The notes below the pieces were generated by a model. The model worked only from the letters and a program-made list of their open reading frames with translations, ran no database searches and was not told the origin of the DNA. DNA of 64,000 nucleotides from contig JARCOQ010000006.1 in NCBI GenBank assembly GCA_029207755.1, forward strand, positions 23,224,890 to 23,288,889, written 5' to 3'. Both the position numbers and the translations under genes were made by a program. Positions 13,201 to 24,326 of this stretch are shown one piece after another. Each line of letters opens with the position of its first letter. Within the stretch, counting starts at the first letter, position 1. Source of the DNA: Chamaea fasciata (Eukaryota > Chordata > Aves > Passeriformes > Sylviidae).

Positions 13201-15147
13201 TCAATAACACCAGGATGCTTATTAATGAATGCAGAAACTGACAAAAAGCTTCTGTCTATATCTACAAGTAAAATAATTACATGATATCATACTAATACAA
13301 ATTTTGGGGGTGTGCTTATTTTCTGTATTACCTTTTACAGCACAGTATATGATCTTGGTGCTGCCATAGATCTGTCTATGCACAAATCTTTGCTGGAACA
13401 AATTCCTTGCTGAATTAGAACTGCCATTTCAAACCTTAGGTGAGCTTACTATGTGCTCACATACATGTATGTCTTACTTAATACATCCATACTGTATTAA
13501 AATCTATGTTATTATAATTCATACATTTTGTACTCTCGTGACGCTGCTGAGAATTGATGACTATTATTCATAATTACAAACTATATTTCATTTAAAGCAA
13601 ACAGAATCATGAAAGATTAAAAATACATGTAATGCATTACCAGCAGGTCTGAAATTTTAATTGCAAAGACACTTTAAACAGAAGTAGAAAAATATTTCAA
13701 ATGAAAATACATCATTTTTCCTCTGCAGTTTACCAATCATACTGATTTCTGGGTTTTTGTGAAAACAATCTATAATTTACTAATTAAGGTCCCATTTTCT
13801 ACATTCTAGAGTAAGAAAATTAATAGTGGTAAAGTTATATCCTTTACATGTACATTACAGGAATTTATACTAGAAGCTTGCGCAGTGCTTTACATTCAGC
13901 ATTTCTGATTTTTTTCTTGTTTTCTACCAGAATCGTAACAGTTACAGCTCTTTCTCCATGAATCCACTCAGAAATTATTTCCAGTATGTACAGTATGAGA
14001 GCTTGACTGATGTAAACCGTAACTGAAATGTTGTGGTCAAGTTTGCAGACCTTATGAGTAGCACTTATAAACACCTGGGAACAACCTTTCTAAAATAACA
14101 AACAAGATTGTACATATTTAAGCCTACACAGGATAAAAGTTTCAGGGTCAAGATGGTAATACATACTTGCGTGTCCTCAACTCCTCTTAACTTTCATGTA
14201 AGTTAGTTTGTTGCATATATGAACAAAATCAAGAACAGAAAAAATGTTCTCTTTAAATGAATTAAAAACCAAAAAACCAAACCCCTAGGAACTGCCTGAT
14301 CCAAAACTCAGAGCCAGTACAAAGACTTCCCTTGACAGAGCTCTGAATATTTTTCTTAAAATTCAGTACAAAAACAATTTATATCAGTATTGAATGCCAT
14401 AGAAGTCTTCCCAGCATACTAAAACAAAGTGATTGTATTTCTTGAAGCATACTTTTCTTTATGACAATTGATCTTACTCTACTTACATGACACAAAATAA
14501 ACCCTTGGATTGTGCCTGAAAGCATTATTTTAAAAGGCAGTACCACATACTGCTCTTTCAGCACATGTGGAGGACAGAGTTTGTCTCTTTCTGTTTCCAG
14601 TTAAAGCCTGACTGCAACACTGATAGATATTTGGTACTGGTAGGATATACAGAGACTTACACTTGAGAACACTACATGTTTATTCAGTAGAAACTACCCT
14701 GTACAGGAACTAGTGTCTCAAATGAAGACTCATATGTCTTTCGTGATACTCCTACCACATGAGCCAAAAAGAAGACGCAAACAAAGAGTCCAGCCAAAAG
14801 TCTTCTATCACATGCAAAAATTGTATGTATCCTGTATTCATATAATGCAGCAATGCTTCAGCTTATGCTACAGAGCTGCCAAAGTTTCACACTCATCAGG
14901 CACTGCCTGTCTAATTTATCAGAGACATGTCGGATTTCACCCTACACATCCAAAGTTTAGGGTGTTCCATCAGGCACCACCATTACAAAATGCCGTAGAG
15001 AATCGATACTTACGAGGTATTATCAACAAGTAGCTACACTTTGGGACATTATCAGGCCAGTTTAGCTAACAGCTAAACCTGCAAGTTCAAGAAGTTATTT
15101 CAATTTTCCTTATAATATGTAGCCCACAAGATGACATAGCTGGTTAC
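10275..15147 (-). other. APBB2: APBB2 4.9-kb intron
   Basis: Intron between the WW exon and the 21-codon exon. It carries an A-rich tract close to its 3' end on the gene strand (10314-10357 on plus, so a T-rich stretch shortly upstream of the acceptor), several short homopolymers and no recognisable gene. ORFs of 60-106 codons here have no family features. Confidence 0.88.
10314..10357 (+). repeat. A-rich low-complexity tract
   Basis: Runs of A broken by single G bases. On the APBB2 strand it is a T-rich stretch 40-80 nt upstream of the acceptor of the 21-codon exon, where it could lengthen the polypyrimidine region or simply be slippage-derived. Confidence 0.9.
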
Positions 15148-15353
15148 CTCAGTTTCTGGAGTAGGAGATGGAGTAATGGAACCAAGTGATCCTTCTCGTG
15201 AGCCCTGGAGATCTGTTGGGATGGACACAGGACGCTGCCATTGAGTTGTTCCTGTTGGTATGTGCCAGTAGTAGATCCCAGCAATGTCATTTATTTTTTT
15301 CCAACCAGGTGGTAAGTCTGGGTCTGTTTGAAATGAATGATCACTCCATATAT
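15148..15353 (-). CDS. APBB2: APBB2 WW-domain exon (residues 274-342)
   Basis: This 206-nt exon completes codon 274 (Asp) and adds 68 codons. The WW domain spans about residues 285-318: LPPGW places the first Trp at 291, the YYW strand is 301-303, and TTQW places the second Trp at 312, a 21-residue gap typical of WW domains. The adjacent aromatic YYW and the HIPTGTTQW loop are FE65-type, a class known to bind proline-rich ligands such as Mena. Compared with the human protein as I remember it, Ile replaces Thr at 300 and Gln replaces Glu at 313. The donor is GAG|GTAACC. The acceptor is CTTGTTCTCAGCAG, a tandem NAGNAG site; the start given here uses the second AG, which matches the human reading without an extra Ala. 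Reading through the donor reaches a stop after 12 extra codons. Confidence 0.97.
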
Positions 15354-16161
15354 CTGCTGAGAACAAGAAAAAAAAAAATCACACAAAGACACCAAGTTCT
15401 TGCATGGGTCTGCACACCTGGTATTGCTGTTTGACAGTTCTTGTGCAAATGAACACCAGAAGAACACATCAAATTATTGAGGCTCAGTGTAACATGACAG
15501 ATGAATAACTTCTTGTTATATTGCTGCTCTTAATCCCATTTTGGAATTAAAAGTTCCTTGTTAGTCTATCCTTCAAGCCTTCTTCTAGGAACTTTCTTAT
15601 GAGTGCTTTTTTCTGAGTCTCTTTCATTTCTGGTACCCAAACAAATAAACACAAAAATGTCATGATAACTTGAAATAACTCTTACACTCCAAGGTACAAA
15701 CCAGACTATTTCTTCCCCATAGCCACTTGAAAAGTTCTTAAATTACTGATTTACCACTTGAGGACTAATCTAAGCAAGTTCTGCAGACAAAATGCTAGAT
15801 GATATCATTACACTCAAACTTACTAAAAAGCCTCAAAAGCCTCACCTATGGCCCAAATCTGAAATCAGCAACATTACCATAATCAGTTCCAGAAGTTCAC
15901 AAGTATTCTAAACATTTGCTTTTAAATGTCTCCTGTTGTGGCCTCTGTGGCATTCAAGTACATACTTCCTGACTCCAAGGTCTTACATGTTTTAGAGCCC
16001 ATTCATCTTCAACCTTGCCCACTTTTGTTTTCCAGCTGAATAAATCAACCGCATTCTTCTGAACCACATAAAAGGCCAATAAATGCAAAACACTTTCCAT
16101 AATTTGGGCCACATCATGCAAGAAGCAATGTGATCAAATATCTAAACATCACAATGAAGTA

Positions 16162-16186
16162 TTGCAGATGTTTGCAACATCTGCAA
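16162..16186. other. 25-bp perfect hairpin
   Basis: Two 11-bp arms, TTGCAGATGTT and its exact reverse complement, are separated by a 3-base loop (TGC). It sits deep in the 23-kb intron, about 0.8 kb upstream (gene sense) of the WW exon. No function is evident. Confidence 0.9.
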
Positions 16187-19100
16187 GTCCAGTTTAAGTT
16201 TAAAGTTTAGGCACAACTTCTGTCCTTGCTATATATACACATGGATGCATACACAGCTACTCAAACATACAGTCAGGAAAGTCTTAAGCTATGGTTGCAT
16301 TTAACTATTAATTTCAAACTAATCAACCAAAGACACAGAGGAATCAACATACTATTATTTATTCTTGCAATGACATGCAGTAGCAGAAAGACATAAACAG
16401 GAATTACTTTGAAGTTAAAGCAGACAAAACTCACTGCAGAAATAAGACTTCTAACTCAAAGACTTAAACAAAGAACATTTGTGCAATAATTAGTTACAAG
16501 AGAAGAAATTACCTTGTATGTGAACAAACTGTTGGAAGGAAATAGTGTAAAATATCTGGGATAAGAAAATACCACCTAGCTGAGTAATATTAATTTATTT
16601 TTAAAATGTATCCGCTAGCAAAAATAAATACACCAAAATATGTTTTCGTATTTTGAGAAATAAAACAGAAATTACCTTTTCAATTAACATAGCTCAGGAC
16701 TTTGAAAGAGCAGCACTTCCCACACCAAATGACTGATCTATATGTCTATGTGTGTGTGCTCCTCACACAAAGGGACTGGCCCCAGACCATCTGATAAGCA
16801 CGGCTGAACAGGACAGCACCAGAGGCCATGTGTTCATCCTGAAACACCAGGCCTCATGTTTGCTATGCAAACCTGCTTGAAAAAGAAAAACAAAAAACGA
16901 AACATACGTGTGTCCCAGCCCATGCTGCAGAATGGCAGACTGTTGGGACAACATTTTCACAGGCTGTGTCTCCCTACTAACATGAACCGGAAAGTCTCCC
17001 TGGTGCACTGACTGTTCTAACAGATGAAAGCACTCAGTGAGCAAGTCAAAGGTAACGCGGCCTCACAAGAGATACCAGCACGAGAAAGACAACAAAATAA
17101 GCATCAACGTACAAAATCTAACAAGACAGATGAATATGCTCAAGGCATCAGAGACCTAGTACAGGATATCAGGACATCCATGGCTTTACTGCGAATGTGG
17201 AATTAGAGGGAGTAAAATAATTGTCCTCTGAATTTGAATGACCCCATTCAATGGCATGACATTTCAAAGTGTAATTTTTCTTGCACAGCAGGTAGGTGTT
17301 ATCTCCACTTCCACGAGAACTTGGCGGTGATGATAAGCAAGGTGTGGGGACAGAGAGACGGTGCCTCTCTGCTTAGATCCTTGAGCATGAGGGAACCTGG
17401 TTTACTGAAGGCCAAGCAAACTTCCTTCCTGAAGAAAATACTCTTAAGTAAGGCAACATGTCTAACACAATAAATTTTGTATTGAACTGGGAGTTGTACT
17501 CAGAAAAACAGATGTGTATTCTGCATATTCATCTCTTCTTCGGGTGAAAACAAATCCCACCAATCAGCATGGCTAGGGCACTAATTTATAGACAAAAAGA
17601 GTACTCTTGAGCAAGAGGAAATGCAGCCCCAAAGGGCTTGAGTTTGACAGTATACATGGCTTCAAAACAGAGACTGTAAAAATGCTCTACGGAGCTATCA
17701 GAGTGCTGGAAGTTCTGTTCCTGCAAGGCGTGGTACAGCAATAGCTCCTGTACCACAGGACGATTTCAACTGTTATTTCACATGCTAAAACCACATTTTT
17801 TGAAAATTGGGAGACAGCAGCAAGGTAGAATCATACTAAGACAGAAAATATATTCAGGGAAATCTGAGACGTAACATTGCATCATTCAAAGGACACATGC
17901 TTTGCTTTTCCAGGGATTCATTTCAACAGACGGATTTAATTTTGCCTCCTTGGAAGCAGTAGCAGCAGATGTGAGTGCACAGACTCTGGCTAATGCAAAT
18001 GCAGCTCTGTTGGAGTTAGTGGAAGCACTAGACTTTCAGTCAGTCTTTCTAGCTTACAGAGGGCTTATTTCACTGCGTGGGAGCAGAATGCCCAAGTGAG
18101 ACTGCTTGTCTGCAAGGCTCAACAATACTTGCAAACACTTGATCTACACTATCTAAATAGGTTAAGTAATAAAATACCCACACTGTACAGAGATAAAGAT
18201 GAGATGCCTCTTTTTTGTTTTGTACTTCTAGCTCAGTTATCTCAATTCTTATGATGGTTTTGTAACAATTTTTCTTCTGTTAAGATCCTCTGAAGAAAAG
18301 GGACACCATCCCAACATGGGATTTGATCCAGACTGCGATTGCCTCTCACTGTCTCAAACGTATACTTCCACAGTAAAAAAAAATTAACTGAAAAGGAGTG
18401 TCCAGGCTGGAAGCACGATGGCACAAACAGGAACACTCTCAGTGTTTTCAAAATGTAAAAAAATAATCTGGCCAATAATAAATCTGTAAAATCACTTCTG
18501 AATCTCTGGCCCTCCCACTGTTCACATTCCAACAGTGGACGCACAATATAAAGGAAGAATTCAAACTGAAAAGCACCTTGTCTGTAACAAGAGATCTGCA
18601 TCAAAGCCTCCTGTGTCAAAAATTGCAGAGAATGGGACAGCAACAGTACTCAACATGCTGTCCTTTGGGCACCAATGGGAAATCACTAGCTTCATATCTG
18701 ATGTCTGTCTTCATTGCTGGGCTGAAGCATAACGAAGAGCTGTCAAACATATCACATATGTATTACAGATGCTATCCTTCTGGGCAACAGAGGGGAAGCA
18801 CAAAAAAGAACTGGGAAGACAGGATAAAAAAGTTTAATAGAAGGAAAAGGTGGGGGGAAATATTGTTTTCTTTTCTGAAGTTCTAAAATCATGAAATGAA
18901 AATGCTTTACTTCTGTCTTCTGCATCTAAATAAAAGCAAATCTAAAGGAAAAGAAGGCCACAGAAACATAGTCTTTCGGAAGAGATGCCAATGACTTCAG
19001 CAGAACCAGGATTTCATCCTAAGGGAAGCATATTCCCCTCCATCCCATATGCATGCTGAAATTCAAGTCAAGCACTGAAGGGAGAAAAAGACTTTGTATT

Positions 19101-20734
19101 AATGACTAAGGGCAAGCAAAATTCAAGGAGCACACTCCATTCAATAGCACAATAGAAAGAACATAGATCATGTATATTTTTATCCCATCTATTTCCTGCA
19201 GTGGGCTCAATGTGCAAGTTTAAATTGTTTGGTTTCATTGAAAAGAAGTCTTCAGAGATAACTTCTCACTTTTTATGCACTCCAGCAAAATCAACAGCTT
19301 CACCTACTCGCATGATTCACACCAATGATGGCCAGCAGGCAGCCTTGCCTAAGCATCACTGCAAGAAGCATGAATGCTATCTCAGAAACAAATGCAGCAA
19401 AAATACAAGTCAATAGGTCAAACAATCATAAATCAGACATATCCGTCTAATTTGGGGAACGTTACAGAACAAGGAGTCACAACCAGCCAGAAGCCGGTCA
19501 TTTGTCACCATCTTTGCTCACAGCATGTAACTGGTTGTCATGACAACCCTGTCACCTTCCTTGCCGAATTGCTGAACCAGCCACCAGTCACATGCACTTG
19601 GGGAGAGGAAGATTCTCTAACACTTTCCAGGAAAACATGCTGAAACGTGGGATTTACAGGCATACATGAAACCAGACTCTATCTGTGCCAAAATGATTTT
19701 CTGTTTTGAACAACTGTAAAGTCAGCCATGACTTTTATCTTTCCTGATAAAAGACAGACTTCACAAAATTTCTAAGGAAGTTTGGGATGAATCGCCTGTA
19801 CTATTTTTCTTTTTCATGAGATGTGGTCTTTGTCTGGCTGTATAACTGAGTTACTGCAAGCATAAGAGGCATTCAAGCAGAGATGACTAATCTAATGGAA
19901 AGGAGAAGAAAGCAGATTTGTTAACATTCAGGAAAAAAATTCAAAACCCACAACTAAACCCACTTGTTTTGCTGTCTTGGCTTATTTTCCCTTTCAATGA
20001 CCAAAGCCCAGGTTGGTGATAAAAGGACCACAGTACTAGCACGATTACCAAAGAAAACAAGGGCAAGTGAATTCGGCAGAGGAGCTCTGAAGAACCATTG
20101 ATGACAGCCATGGATGAGGGCGATGGATGATACTAGCTGTCCTGCTTAAATGGGAGAATTTTTGGGCTCTCCAAGTTGTCTGCTCAGGGGCAATACAGTC
20201 TGAGGTGCAGAGGTGAAGCTGTGAGAAGCCAGCACCACAGCCTGCATTTACAGGAGTTGATACTAACCGCAGCAGCAGTAGGAAAATGTAAGACTGTGAG
20301 GAAAAGTTTGTATGTTCTTTCCTGGAAACTGGGCAAAAAATAGGCAAACACAAGAGGACTAGCCTGTTCACAAACCAAGAACATCTACCCACAAAACAAG
20401 CAGAGTCTGGTAAAGCAAGGAAGGAAGACTTGGAGGTAATCTGAATTGCTGCCTCAAGGGAGCTGTTGTGGCAACAGAAGGACCAGGAAGAAGCCAGCCT
20501 CTGTCCCATCTGGGGGAAGGTGGCTGTTTAGTCAGGTGAAGCAGTGGTGACAACATGAAAATATAGACACGTAGGAAGGATCATGTCAGCTGAAGAAAAA
20601 CCTGATGAATGGCTACCTGAAAAGTGCTATACTGGAGACACATCCTATAGCTCTTCCACAAACTTTACTGTGACAAGATCTCAATCTCTTGATTAGGGTG
20701 CTGGACATTAGGAGAGCTGGGCAACTAAGATGAC

Positions 20735-21070
20735 ATACTGGGTCTGGTTGGAATTGGGCTAATTTTTTTTCTTAGCAGTCTGTAAGGTACTGCACATTAC
20801 ATTTGTGACCAAATGTGCTAGAAACATACCAGTGGTTTAGTAATTGCTGAGCAGTGCTTGCATAGGCCTGAGATCGTCTCTATTCTCAGCCTCAAGCAGA
20901 CAGGCTAGGCACTGGCCTGCTAGTGTGAAGGTTTGCATCGCTTTTTATATATGATTATTTCTTTCTTCACTTACTAAGCTTTCTTTATCGTGAGTCATGA
21001 CTTCTCACTTTTGCTCTTTCAGTTCTCTTCCCCATCCCACTGGTGGGAGGAAACAAGACACCACAGAATT
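20735..21070 (+). mobile_element. Degenerate LTR, ERVL-like avian type (solo, no coding region)
   Basis: From the tract starting CTGGGTCTGGTTGG through TTGCTGAGCAGTGCTTGCAT to a 3' part with TTTCTTTATC, CTCTTCCCCATCCCACTGG and GGAGGAA, the order of sub-motifs matches the LTR of avian ERVL-type endogenous retroviruses as I remember it. It is heavily mutated, with deletions in the middle. No gag, pol or env frame, primer binding site or second LTR is visible nearby, so it is an old solo LTR or fragment. The ends are approximate, and the family name is from memory and needs a repeat-library search. Confidence 0.55.
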
Positions 21071-21328
21071 CAAAGCATACCGGCCAACCTAAGATCCAAG
21101 AAAAAATAAGCAGGTACTGTCTGGGGTGGAGTGAAAAGGAGTCCCAAACAAGTGAGGGCAGCATATAAATGAATGCCCTTTCCACCAACTTGGTGCTTAA
21201 ATGAGATAGTATCTGAACCAAGTGCACCAATACCTTAGAAGATTTCTACCATCTAATTTTCAAAGCAGTCAGAATAATTTGCTACTGTTCTTACAAATGA
21301 TCTACTGCTTATGAATACATTTTGCACA

Positions 21329-21515
21329 TCACAGAATTTCAGAATGGTTGGGGTTGGAAGGGACTTCTGGAGATCATCTCTTCCAATTCCCCAGATATAC
21401 CTAGAGAAGGTTACACAAGATTGCATCCAGGTGAGTTTTGAATACCTCCAGATAAGCAGACTCCACAACCTCTCTGGGCAGCCTGTTCCAGTGCTCTCAC
21501 CCTCACAGTACAGAA
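21329..21515 (-). mobile_element. CR1 LINE 3'-end fragment
   Basis: The plus strand reads CAGAATTTCAGAATGGTTGG, then GTTGGAAGGGACTTCTGGAG and ATCATCTCTTCCAATTCCCC, ending near CTGTTCCAGTGCTCTCACCC. This is the reverse complement of the CR1 3' region, including the ATTCTGTG-type tail, so the element points to the minus strand. It is 5' truncated and carries no intact reverse transcriptase. CR1 is the dominant LINE of birds and reptiles, so this fragment supports a sauropsid source. Confidence 0.9.
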
Positions 21516-22804
21516 TACAGCCAGTATAAGTGGGTTTCTAGCTTATTTGAAATACTAGTTCTCTATTCCTTCCACTAGATGGCAAAAGCTTTTACCTACA
21601 GAGTAGTCCAAAACACAGCCGACTCTGTACCTCCAATTTGGTCTAAATCCTCTGTGGTCACTCATTGTGTGATTGTGACCCAAACGACCTCCTCACCTAA
21701 AAGGACTCTGAGCAGCAAAGAGTGCATCAAGAGCTATTCAAGAGCATTTTCATTATCATCATTAGCAAATTACTAAAAATGGTATTGCTAGTTAGCTCTC
21801 AGGGCTAAACCAGTCCAGCAGCAATCTGCATTTGCTTTTCTGATTTTATTTTTTGAATAGTATTTCTTCTTCCCACGCCATTCCCCACAGAGAAGAACCA
21901 TATGGTCTCATGTTCTGGGTTGATAACCTATTTAACTACTTCATCTTGTTTTAGGAGCAGGGTGCTGTTTGGTCTAAAGAGGAAGGATTAAATGACCACC
22001 CCACCCAAGCGACTTCTAGACTCACCCAGCAAAGCCTGTGCATGCACTGTCACAGCAGCAGACACACTGCACAGCACACCAAAGGAAAGCATGGAGTGCA
22101 GCTTTCCTTCCCTTCACAAAATTTATCTGTCACAACAACAGCAGCCAAGCATTTGGTAGAAAAACTGGCAAAATTATGTTGGTAGCAGCTCTGGATCTAT
22201 GTATTTCTCTCTTAAAATAGACAGTCTGATTCTCCTGTCTCTTCAAAGCAAATCGGTATGCTAGTATCAAACCATCCATAGAACAAACCATTAATTTTGG
22301 GCAATGAACAAATATAATCTGGAATTTTCAAACGAAACAGGAAGATTCAGTCTATAACACTGACACAAAAAGTACTCAAGTTAAACACAGATGCCCTTCT
22401 GACTTCAAGACAGGGGATGCCTGCAGAGCAAGAGGGGATGTTGTGCCAATGTCTGGCATAGGGCAGTAGGGTCACCTCAACAGCTTCAACTCTCCACAAA
22501 GGAAGTCCTGCACCATATGCTATACTTACAACTAATGTTCTTGTTTTGAAAGCTTCAAATAAAGCTCGATATCTCCCAACCCATCACACTCTGTTTTACT
22601 GGGACTGGGGGCTGTAGACAGAAGTGGTTCCCATCTCCCTTACATTTTCTGCTAGCAGCTGGTGCTTCTGACCTTGGTACAAGCCATGGAAAACAGAAGA
22701 ACAGATCTTAATCCCGCCAATACACTTGCCACCAATCCCTGGTACTAAAGAATGGCAACAAGGTTGGACTCCACACTTTTAATCCCATTTGTTGGAACTC
22801 AGGA

Positions 22805-22919
22805 ATTCCATTCCATTCCATTCCATTCCATTCCATTCCATTCCATTCCATTCCATTCCATTCCATTCCATTCCATTCCATTCCATTCCATTCCATTCCA
22901 TTCCATTCCATTCCATTCC
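22805..22919. repeat. Perfect (ATTCC)23 pentanucleotide array
   Basis: Twenty-three uninterrupted copies of ATTCC on plus (GGAAT on minus), 115 bp with no mismatch. Since neither unit can make a stop codon in any frame, all six frames stay open through it, which explains ORFs of repeated EWNGM or SIPFH; these are not genes. The repeat matches the unit of human satellite II/III by sequence only; here it is a single microsatellite in an intron, with unique sequence on both sides. Each junction spells CATTCCA, the core recognised by TEAD factors, and the last copy ends CATTCCT. Confidence 0.98.
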
Positions 22920-24307
22920 TTTTGTATCCTCAATAGTTTAAATTGAGGATTGGTGATGTTAGTGAGCGCCTCTTTAATCTGAATGACACAAGCAGTAAGG
23001 CAGACTATGGAAGAAAGAATCTGACTAACAGTCACCATTTCCCCCCTCCATTTTAGAAAAGGAACTGCATAAAAAATATTTGCATTAAAAGTCAAGAATT
23101 GGGCAAAGGTAATTTTCTTCATCTAAAATACTGTGAGGCCTACTGATTTAAGGAGTCCATGCAGACAAAGGACTGCACTTCTCTGGAGAATATCCTACAT
23201 AAATATATTGATATACTCTGAAATTTTAGGAACGTGCTCATTAGTGATTTTGTGCATATGACTGGCTAATTAAAAGCAAGTGAAGTTGCCCAATGGAACA
23301 GACATACAATTCAACTGGTGGCTTGACTAAATCTGCTTTTCTTTGAGAGCTTCATTTAGAGCACTGTGCAAATACAGTAGAAAAATCTTTTTCAATATTT
23401 AATGATTCAGTAAAAACAGAACATAAAATTGAATTACAATGGAGCTACTGTCTAAAATGAAATGGTTTCCTTCACCAAAAATAGAAGAGTTTGCAAGAAC
23501 AGCAATTTCCCCTCTCATATGCAAGCTCTGCTCATCCTTCAGTTCACATACTGCAGCAGAGGCTCTAGGATGCCACGAAAATGACTGCTTTATCTTCATA
23601 CCAACCTTTTGAGGAAGGAGAGGGCAAGTCTCGTTTTAAACAGAGTCAGGGAGGTGTAGGAGGAGAGGTCTGAGATGCATTAAGTAACTCTCCTGAAGTC
23701 ATGCCCAGATCTCAGGTCTGTGCAGGCTCCCTGCACCCAAGCACCAGACAAACACACACAGTGCACAGAGATCAGCCAGTGCAACTACACATCAGTGTAG
23801 TGACTACACAGCCAGTGTGATTACACACCAGATTCCCCTTCCATCCTACAGTACGGACTGCCCTTCCTAGTATGGCAAAACTTGCTCAATTCAGTACTAC
23901 CAGCAAAAGCCAGAATGTAACTTCTAACAGCCCGTATAATGGATTAGTTTGACACTTTAAAGCTGTAGTGAAATGTGCATTAGAGAGCAAACTGAAGGCT
24001 CCTGGTTTTTTCTAACATAGAAGCCAAAGATCTAATATTTCCCCATCTGCAAATTTCATGTTGCTGCAATAATGAAGGGATGGGAGAATTTATTATATTA
24101 TTGTGAAAATCCACTTAGAGATGCATAAGCATGAAGTTTTGCACAAGCCTAGGAAGCAGCACATTGATTGGCCCCATAGCCTGCCTGCAGTGAGAGACAC
24201 TCAGGGGGAAGCTTGGGCACCTCAGGCAGTTCCAGCCCATGCTGAGGGCTTGTAAGATGGTGAACTCAAGCTCCACCTCCCAGCCTTCAAACTTCGAGAC
24301 TTTTTAT

Positions 24308-24326
24308 AAAAAAAAAAAAAAAAAAA
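24308..24326 (+). repeat. Poly(A) run of 19
   Basis: Uninterrupted A19 preceded by TTTTTAT. No retrocopy or target-site duplication is recognisable upstream, so it is probably a simple homopolymer. Confidence 0.9.

Noticed and set aside
15100..15147. Extension of the WW exon to a stop, and a GTAAGT at about 15014 as a second donor
   Set aside because: The canonical GAG|GTAACC donor joins in phase to the 21-codon exon; extension would end the protein after 12 codons and has no support.
17902..18099. 65-codon plus-strand ORF after a TTTTCCAG-like acceptor
   Set aside because: The Ala/Leu-rich frame is short, lies antisense to APBB2, lacks a convincing donor and resembles no protein I know.
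20045..20509. 154-codon minus-strand ORF just before the LTR remnant
   Set aside because: No retroviral or other domain can be recognised and the LTR has no partner; treated as chance.
22708..23122. Repetitive proteins of EWNGM or SIPFH units
   Set aside because: They are translations of the ATTCC microsatellite, which has no stop in any frame; no promoter, splice or conservation signal supports a gene.
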